From Nannocystis pusilla (GTDB lineage Bacteria; Myxococcota_A; Polyangia; Nannocystales; Nannocystaceae), in assembly GCF_026626665.1 (NCBI RefSeq), contig NZ_JAPNKE010000002.1, forward strand, positions 11,552,001 through 11,616,000: a DNA stretch of 64,000 nucleotides, written 5' to 3'. Within the stretch, counting starts at the first letter, position 1. Every line of letters starts with the position of its first letter. The notes under the pieces were generated by a model. It was not told where the DNA came from. It saw only the letters and a list, made by a program, of their open reading frames with translations, and did not search any database. Below are positions 58,408-64,000 of the stretch, one piece after another. A program made the position numbers and the translations under genes.

Positions 58408-58991
58408 TGATCGACGATCGGTGATCTTGTCGACGTGCTCCCCGGTGTCGCCGTTGTCGGCGCGATCGTTGAGCTTCTTCCACCGCCAGTACGCCATCGC
58501 CGACAGCATCCCGCCCCTTGGTCTCGAGGACCTGCTCGACGTTGTTCACGATGTCGAGCCCGTTGCCCGGGTAGCGAGCGTCCATCTGGCTCTGCACGTT
58601 CTGGTAGATCTCCTTGCCCGTGATCTGGATGTACCCGCGGCCGCGGTACTTGTAGCCCTCGCCGCTCTCGATGCTGCCGTTGCCGTTGCGGTTGGCGTAG
58701 GCCCGGTTGCCGATCGCCTCCGGATCGGCGCCGTGCTCGGCGGTCTTGCCGTACAGCGCCGCCTCCTCCGGGTTCTGCCGAAGTACGAGAAGTTCTTCTT
58801 CAGCCCGCTTCGCTGTAGTGCAGGTCCTCCGTCAGGGCGCTGATCGAGGCCCCGACCTCTTGCCGGATCTGGGCGAAGAAGTGGGCCTTGCGCAGGCAGC
58901 GGTTGAGCTCGAACTTCTCGAACGCGCTGTTGAAGGCGTTCGTCACGCCCGTGATCTTGGCGGCGGAGGCGCTGGGGAAGATCGTCTTCAT
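58317..58991 (-). CDS. GH19-family lytic enzyme (chitinase/muramidase type)
   Basis: About 225 residues with no signal peptide. The ATG at 58991 follows GGAGGAGCG. The core matches GH19: NRCLRKAHFFAQIRQEVGAS with the catalytic-type Glu near residue 43, then ALTEDLHYS, EAIGNRAYANRNGNGSIESG, and the signature YKYRGRGYIQITG. In a VgrG operon the substrate is probably peptidoglycan rather than chitin, and the protein is a candidate T6SS effector or spike-associated lysozyme. Frames shift near 58795, 58515 and 58430. It ends ECTNRPK. Its ATG overlaps the stop of the tiny Cys-rich ORF. No immunity gene is obvious next to it. Confidence 0.75.
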
Positions 58992-59110
58992 CGCTCCTCC
59001 GTCATCTTCGCGCAGCAGCGCGGGCAGTCGCACCACGCGCCGACCGCCGAATCGACGGAGCTCGCCCCGGACTTGGCGTTGAGATCGGTCAGTCCCTGGC
59101 GGTGTGCCAT
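58988..59110 (-). CDS. Tiny Cys-rich protein
   Basis: Forty residues, MAHRQGLTDLNAKSGASSVD at the start, ending with a CDCPRCCAKM cluster of four Cys that could bind zinc. It starts just after the upstream stop at 59113 and its TGA overlaps the GH19 start (ATGA), so translation is very likely. The frame is intact. It might be an immunity peptide, a chaperone, or a metal-binding piece of the effector module; nothing decides between these. Confidence 0.5.
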   Translation of the reverse strand: MAHRQGLTDLNAKSGASSVDSAVGAWCDCPRCCAKMTEER

Positions 59111-59112
59111 GC

Positions 59113-59875
59113 TCAGCCTCTCCTCGGCAGGTCACCCAGCACGTGCCTCGGCACGTGATCGCCTTCTTCTCGAGCCGAACCGGCCACCTCGCCGGCTCCG
59201 GGACCATGCCGTCGCGGATGGTGTTGGCGATCCACGGATAGAGCGGGTCGTCGTGGCAGCCGTGGCCGAAGGCGAACATCAGCACGCTCATCAGCGCCTC
59301 GCCGCGGGCGCTCGGCGCCTTGAGGTCGCGCGCCGTCTCGACGCCCTCGACGATCAGGTTCGTCAGCGCCGGCTCGCCGACGTAGGCGACTTTCTCCAGG
59401 TACACCGCCGCGAACTGGCGCGCCATCTCCCCGACGATCTGCGCCGGCGGGTACTCCAGCGGCTGCTCCGCGAATGCAGGATCCGCCGCAGCGCCGCGAG
59501 GTGTAATCGTCGTCCGGCCCGGCCACCTGCCGGCGGTACTCCGTCACCCGCTCGTGGATCCGCTCGGCCCGCTGCATCTGCGGCGCGTCGGGCTCGGCCG
59601 TCAGCAGCTCGTGGAACCTGGTACTGCGGGTCGGTGTCGAAGCGGCTGCCGAACAGCAGCATCAGCTCGAGGTACATGCGCACCGGGCCGCGCAGGTTGA
59701 AGCCGTGGCGCTCGGCCGCGGCCATGCCCGTGCGCACGACCACGAGCATCGGCTCCTCGCCGAGCGTCTTGAACAGCGGCGGCGAAGGCGGCCAGGTGTT
59801 CGACCATCTCGGCTTCGAGGCACGGCGCGGCGGCTCGCGGAAGCGGGCCAGTTGGTCCTTGCCGATCGTCAGCAT
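59113..59875 (-). CDS. VgrG-linked hypothetical protein
   Basis: About 255 residues, starting 5 bases after the VgrG stop. The N-terminus MLTIGKDQLARFRE, followed by EEPMLVVVRTGMAAAERHG and GPVRMYLELMLLFGSRFDTD, is a layout I associate with a helical protein family common next to VgrG genes. The rest is helical too (AAVYLEKVAYVGEPALTNLI; MSVLMFAFGHGCHDDPLYPW). No signal peptide. It probably helps load or fold effectors; this is inferred from its position. Frames shift near 59830, 59780, 59620, 59485 and 59165. Confidence 0.6.
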
Positions 59876-59880
59876 CGCGT

Positions 59881-62019
59881 CTACTTCGACCCGCGCTCGG
59901 ACTCGATCGCGTGCTGGGGCTGGGCGTCCTTGGCGTCGGCCGCGGTCCGCGGATCGGCCGCGGCCGCGCGGACCGGCGAGCCGGCGCTGTTGATATAGAC
60001 CATGCTGCCCTTGATGTAGATCCCGCCGGCGTCGATGGTGATGAACCCGCCCGGGCCCTGGATGGTCAGCGCGTCGCCGGCGTCGAGGACGATCTTGCTG
60101 GCCTTGAAGTGGACCTCGTCGCCGGCCTCGACCGCGAGGCGGCGGCGATCCGGGCCTGCTCGTTGCCGCCGACGATCCGCGACACCGAATCGTCGACCTT
60201 CTCGAGCAGGCTCTTGCGCACGTGCACGTGGCTGTCGCCGTCGACGAGCTCGAGCTTGTCGCTGCGGACGTGCATGTCGACGCGGCCCGGGCGTCGATGC
60301 CGCCCACGAGCAGCTGGACGTCGCCGCCGAGGTGCGCCGTGGTGTGGCGGTGAACGTTGAGGTGGTGGTCGTGGTAGAGCTGGACGAAGCTGTCGCCGGC
60401 CTTGCCCTGCTCGTCGTTGCCGACGGTCACGTGCAGTGGCGGAACACCGTCGAGAACGCGTCGTTGACGCGCACGTCGATGTTGCGCTCCGCGTGCAGGA
60501 AGATCTGCTCGTCGTTCTTCTTGTCCTCGAAGCGCAGCTCGTTGTAGCCGCCGCCGCCGATCGAGCTGTCCGACTTGATCGTGCTGCGCGTCTTGTGCTC
60601 CGGCAGCGTGTACGGCGTCTCGTTCATGCCGTGGTAGATGCGCCCGGTGATGATCGGCCGGTCGGGGTCGCCCTCGATGAAGTCGACCAGCACCTCGTGG
60701 CCGATCCGCGGCAGGAACATCGCGCCCCAGCCGTGCCCGGCCCACGCCTGGCTGACGCGGACCCAGCAGGTGCTGCGCTCGTCGTGCTCGCCCTCGCGGT
60801 CCCAGTGGAACTGCACGCGGACCCGGCCGTGCTCGTCGGTGTGGATCTCCTCGCCCGCGGGGCCGACGACGGTCGCGGTCTGCACCCGCGCACCGCCGGC
60901 CTCGGCGTGGTGCGGGCCGGCCGGAACGGCACCTTCAGCTCGGTCGCGCCGAAGGTGTTATGATAGGACATCGCGCCCGCGGCATCCTCTTGCAGCGCCT
61001 GCGCTGCTCGCCCTTGTGCTCGACGCGGATCAGGCGATATTCGCCGTTGAGCTCCTCGTGCGGGTGACCGACCAGGGTCATCACGGCCCCGCGTAAAGGC
61101 GCGGGCAGTCGCTGGTGCCGACGGCCTGCCTGCGGGTGGCCTGGTGCGCCTCGAGGCGGATCCGCGCCATCGCCTGGCCCTGGTGCGGCCCGGCGCGGCC
61201 CGGGAACTGATATTCGCCGGGGAAGTCGTATTGCTCGAGGCTCGGGGTTGTGCTTCGCGGCCTCCTTGACCTCCATCGATTGATCGGGCCGGTGGAGGTT
61301 CAGGTCGCGCTAGGTGACCTTGCCGGTGCGCACGCGGCTGCCGATCTGCAGCTCCTTCACGTGCTCGCGGTCCTGGACCAGGTTGTTGGGCCGGTTGAAC
61401 CACACCGTGGAGGTGCCGGGGATCGGGCCGTGCGCGCCGGCGTGATCCGCCATCACCCACGTGCCGGCTCTGCTCGTGCTCGTAGAAGTAGAAGATGCCG
61501 TCCTCTTCGAGCAGCCGGCTGACGAACGCGAGGTCGCTCTCGCGGTATTGCACGCAGTAGTTCCGCGGCGCGTAGGTCCCGGTCAGCGAGAAGCGGAACC
61601 AGTCGCGCGGCAGGCCGGCCCTCGTCCAGCACCTCGGTGACGATCTGCTGCGTCGTCTTGTCCTGGAAGATCCGGCAGTCGTGGCGGTGGTTCAGCCGGT
61701 GCGCCCACGGCTCGACGATCAGCTCGTAGCGCTGCAGATAGCGGGTCGCGCCGATGTACTCCGCCTCGCACACGATGCCGTGGACCACGCGGTCGACGTC
61801 GAGGCCTTGGATCGTCAGCAGCGCGGGCTGACCGACGAACGTCTCGGGGTCGATCTCCGCCGCGCTGGCGACCTCGACGGCGAAGCGGAACGGCTCGGAG
61901 ATGCCCTCCTGCCCGGTGAATCGCACGACGTGCAGCGGCAGGTCGGCCACGTCCAGGGTGAACACGGACAGGTCTCCGAGCGACCCGGAGCCGGAGGAGA
62001 CGAGATCGGGCTGGTTCAT
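59881..62019 (-). CDS. vgrG: VgrG spike protein (type VI secretion)
   Basis: Trimeric spike at the tip of the T6SS tube, about 710 residues. Start at the ATG at 62019 (MNQPDLVSSG); upstream Mets are possible. Residues 1-330 are the gp27-like part (LHVVRFTGQEGISEPFRFAV; YCVQYRESDLAFVSRLLEED). Residues 370-460 are the gp5 OB-fold: GEEIHTDEHGRVRVQFHWDR and EVLVDFIEGDPDRPIITGRI. The C-terminus is the beta-prism needle ending in GGIYIKGSMVYINSAGSP. Frames shift near 61610, 61440, 61250, 61070, 61000, 60910, 60430, 60290, 60130 and 60060. No core tss genes are in the window, so this is an orphan VgrG island. Confidence 0.9.
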
Positions 62020-62266
62020 GAGAATGCCGAGTCGACCGTTTCCGACCATGCTTTGCACGCGGGTGGTGCTGCGTCAACGCGTCTTTGCGCGCATCGCAGA
62101 TCGCGACAGGCGCGCGACGGATCCGGGTCGCAAACCAGAGTCGACGCGACTGCGGCACACACCGATGCGTGGGTACGGACGGGCAACCGCGGGCGCTCGC
62201 GGGCCGCGCCGCGACGTGGACTTCGCACGAGGCCGCGGCTGCGACGAATGCGGCGCTGGCCGCCCG

Positions 62267-62524
62267 TCACGGCGAGCCGGGCGGCCGCAGCGCGAACAGC
62301 TCGACGCGGCCGCAGTCCGGGCAGCGATAGGCGTCGAGCGCCAGCACCTCGTCGGCGGCGAAGCGGATCCCGCCGGGCGAGGCGAGGCGTTCGGCCCACG
62401 ACTGCTTCACCGTGGTCGGCGCTCCCGGATGCCACACGGAGACCATGACCTGACCGGAGAGCTCGGGCACGAAGCCGAGTTCCATCGCCACGTCGCAGCG
62501 GATGCAGGACGGCGGGCTGTTCAT
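62267..62524 (-). CDS. Small zinc-ribbon protein
   Basis: An intact frame of 85 residues. CIRCDVAMELGF and, 50 residues on, YRCPDCGRVELFA supply two CxxC knuckles for one zinc, with VMVSVWHPGAP between them. The layout matches small PF20097-like zinc-ribbon proteins of unknown role. The ATG at 62524 overlaps the probable stop of the membrane-protein gene (ATGA), so it belongs to the same operon as the repeat protein. It ends ALRPPGSP. Confidence 0.7.
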   Translation of the reverse strand: MNSPPSCIRCDVAMELGFVPELSGQVMVSVWHPGAPTTVKQSWAERLASPGGIRFAADEVLALDAYRCPDCGRVELFALRPPGSP

Positions 62525-62897
62525 GCCGCGATTTCACCAGCCCCGCGTCCGCGTGTCGAGCGCGCTCGCCGGCGCGACGTGGCGAAGCTGCGAGGTGGAC
62601 CCGTTCGCCGAGCTCCTCGCAGCGCAGACCGGGGCGCCACCGACGAGGCGCGCCCGCCTCGTTGCGGGTCGATCTGCTCCTGGTCGCGGCCGCCCGGGTA
62701 GGCACACGGGTCGTGTTCATCCTTGCCGATCACGCGCACGCCGAGCGGCATGTCGGCGAGGCCGACCTCGGTGAACGGGCGACTTCCGTAAGCTAGCAGG
62801 CGACCGCCGCCAGCACGCCGATCAGGACGATGAGCGCGAGCCCGAGGTTGACGACGAGCAGCTTCTTTCGCAGCGACCACCCGCGGATGCTGGCCAT
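62521..62897 (-). CDS. Single-pass membrane protein
   Basis: The ATG at 62897 overlaps the stop of the repeat protein (TGATG). MASIRGWSLRKKLLVVNLGL is followed by a membrane helix (ALIVLIGVLAAVA). A frameshift near 62800 leads to an outside part, SRPFTEVGLADMPLGVRVIG, with a CAYPGG loop. The end is uncertain because the remaining frames are Arg-rich; stops at 62534 and 62521 are both possible. The RKK before the helix suggests that the N-terminus stays inside. Not recognised. Confidence 0.45.
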
Positions 62898-64000
62898 CAG
62901 CGACCTGGCCCGGGGACAGATACTTGGTGGTGAAACAGGACGGTCTCCCCGGTGGTGGGGAGCATCATGGTCGACTCGGGGGCGGGGCGCGCCGGTTCGA
63001 CGATTTCGGACGGATCCGGCGGTCGGCGCCAGATCCGGGTGGCGTCGGGGTCGCTCGCCGGAGGCGGCGGCAGCGGTAGATCGTCGGCGCGGAGCACCTG
63101 CGTCGCGTCGGCGAAGGCGGGCACGGGGATCCGGTCGGTCGGCGGATCGACGTGGCGGCCGCGGGCGTCGGCGAAGGCCGGCACCGGCAGTGCTCGGTCG
63201 GCGGATCGCCGGGGCCGCGCCGCGCGAAGGCCGGTACCGGCATTTCCTCGGTGGGTTGATTCGTGGGCGCGCGAGCGATGACGGTCGAATCGCCGAGGTC
63301 CGATGATTGGATGGAGCCGGCGTCGTCGCGTCGGCTCGGGCCGGCAATCCTCGCACCGAGCGGCGCGGAGTAATTTCGGTCCTGTCGGCCGCGGGCACCG
63401 GCGGGACCGGCGGGTGCGCGCCGGTGATGCGGGCGCGATCGAGGATCTCGGTGCGGTCCGCGGGGGCGGGAGCTCCGGACGAGGAGAGGGTCGGATAGGA
63501 GCGCGAGGGCGGGGCGCCGGGCGGGCGCGGGCGCGAGAGCGAGGAGGCGGCGGCCTGGGCTTGCGCGGACGAGAGGGTGGGGTGCGAGCGGGAGGGCGAG
63601 GCCGAACCGGGGACGCGGGCGCGGCTCGACGAGGAGGTCGAAGCGGAGGGCTCGAGGGTGGGATGGGAGCGGGAGGGCGAGGCCGAGCCGGGGATGCGCG
63701 TGCGGCTGAGGGAGGACGACGAGGCGGAGGCCTGGGCCTGCGCGGACGAGAGGGTGGGATGGGAGCGGGACGGCGAGGCCGAGCCGGGGAGGCGCTGGTG
63801 ATTCGACGCGGACGACGACGCGGCCCCGGAGAGCGACGGCGCGAGGGTCGGATGAGAGCGCGACGGAGCGGCCCGGAGCCCGCGGGCGCGAGGTCAGCGA
63901 GGAGGACGAGGCCGAGGCATCGACGGGAGCGATCGTCGGGTGGGCGCGCGATGGCGAGGTCGAGCCGCGCAGACCGGACGACGAGGCGGCGGACGATTCG
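62897..64000 (-). CDS. Disordered tandem-repeat protein (partial, N-terminus outside the window)
   Basis: At least 365 residues of low-complexity, Pro/Ser/Thr/Ala-rich sequence, running off the window edge. The visible N-terminal part holds about five imperfect repeats of roughly 30 residues with the core SPSRSHPTLSS and a Gly-Ser-Ala-Ser-Pro link. Next come DRTEIL, DRTEIT and DSTVIA motifs, then three copies of P-V-P-A-F-A-(D) separated by PPTE or PPTD, then ATQVL, ATRIW, STMML and ETVLF. It ends VSVPGPGR. The recurrent T-x-(I/L/V) pattern fits phosphothreonine ligands of FHA domains. Frames shift near 63880, 63500, 63420, 63330 and 63190. Possibly a Ser/Thr-kinase substrate or regulator. 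Confidence 0.5.
   Translation of the reverse strand, partial: RIVRRLVVRSARLDLAIARPPDDRSRRCLGLVLLADLAPAGSGPLRRALIRPSRRRSPGPRRRPRRITSASPARPRRPAPIPPSRPRRPRPPPRRPPSAARASPARPRPPAPIPPSSPPLRPPRRAAPASPVRPRPPARTPPSRPRKPRPPPPRSRARARPAPRPRAPIRPSPRPELPPPRTAPRSSIAPASPARTRRSRRCPRPTGPKLLRAARCEDCRPEPTRRRRLHPIIGPRRFDRHRSRAHESTHRGNAGTGLRAARPRRSADRALPVPAFADARGRHVDPPTDRIPVPAFADATQVLRADDLPLPPPPASDPDATRIWRRPPDPSEIVEPARPAPESTMMLPTTGETVLFHHQVSVPGPGR
63560..63990 (-). repeat. Tandem coding repeats, about 85-100 bases each
   Basis: About four to five units share the block GAGGGTGGGATGGGAGCG, followed by GGCGAGGCCGAGCC (plus-strand reading). Spacing varies between 85 and 100 bases and the units differ at many positions. 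They encode the SPSRSHPTL repeats of the disordered protein. Confidence 0.6.

Noticed and set aside
63560..63990. Repeats at the window end as a CRISPR array
   Set aside because: Units are of variable spacing, imperfect and in one coding frame; there are no unique spacers or cas genes.
1..64000. tRNA, rRNA or insertion-sequence genes
   Set aside because: I saw no cloverleaf-like CCA-type segments, no rRNA motifs and no transposase signature; a covariance-model search would be decisive.

Overview
The window is a very GC-rich, gene-dense bacterial chromosome segment. A geosmin synthase, sigma54 two-component genes, Thr/Gly/Asp-rich lipoprotein linkers, receptor-L-domain and Cys-rich secreted proteins, G8-domain and c-type-cytochrome lipoproteins and a type VI secretion (T6SS) effector island all point to a Myxococcota bacterium, most likely of the Nannocystis/Plesiocystis type. 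That assignment is inference from gene content, not from a marker gene. Most long genes are broken into two to seven frames at GC-rich runs while the encoded domains stay intact. I read this as indel error in an unpolished long-read assembly rather than mass pseudogenisation, so many boundaries are reconstructions.

Layout, 0-30 kb: a sigma54 promoter, histidine kinase and NtrC-type activator (0.3-3.2 kb) and a GrpB protein; a specialised-metabolism block (3.8-11 kb) with a flavin-dependent halogenase-like enzyme, an Asp/Asn beta-hydroxylase, an enoyl-CoA hydratase-like protein, a cytochrome P450 and a divergent TetR regulator with a palindromic operator; secreted and surface proteins (11-17 kb) including a receptor-L-domain lipoprotein, an outer-membrane-type protein, a Cys-rich protein and an acyltransferase; geosmin synthase (17.7-20 kb); hypothetical proteins, a lipoprotein and a clean, probably imported metallo-beta-lactamase-fold hydrolase (20-23.7 kb); a coupled G8 lipoprotein / cytochrome-c lipoprotein pair (24-27.9 kb); and an ECF sigma factor / FecR-TPR / secreted protein operon (27.9-30.8 kb).

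Layout, 31-64 kb: a lipoprotein and small membrane proteins; a STAND NTPase bounded by two paired ATGTCCCAT palindromes (33.3-36.1 kb); a SWIM / SNF2-helicase pair (36.6-40.3 kb); a co-directional operon of four unrecognised genes, three of them giant (41.0-55.4 kb), ending in a perfect GC hairpin; and a T6SS effector island (56.2-62 kb). The island has a plus-strand PAAR toxin of the Tse6/Ntox46 type, a Tsi6-like immunity protein and an FHA-DUF4123 adaptor, facing a minus-strand VgrG operon with a GH19 lytic enzyme. The window ends inside a disordered, tandem-repeat protein rich in T-x-(I/L/V) motifs that may be phosphothreonine ligands for FHA domains.

The best candidate for an undescribed system is the four-gene giant-protein operon: a 215-residue leader protein, a roughly 2,290-residue protein with an embedded OmpA-like domain and an amphipathic beta-rich module, a roughly 1,050-residue beta-rich protein, and a roughly 1,195-residue protein with a phospholipase-D-like C-terminus that has lost its catalytic His and Lys. 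It diverges from the T6SS toxin operon across an 800-bp regulatory region carrying the same palindrome family as the STAND NTPase gene.
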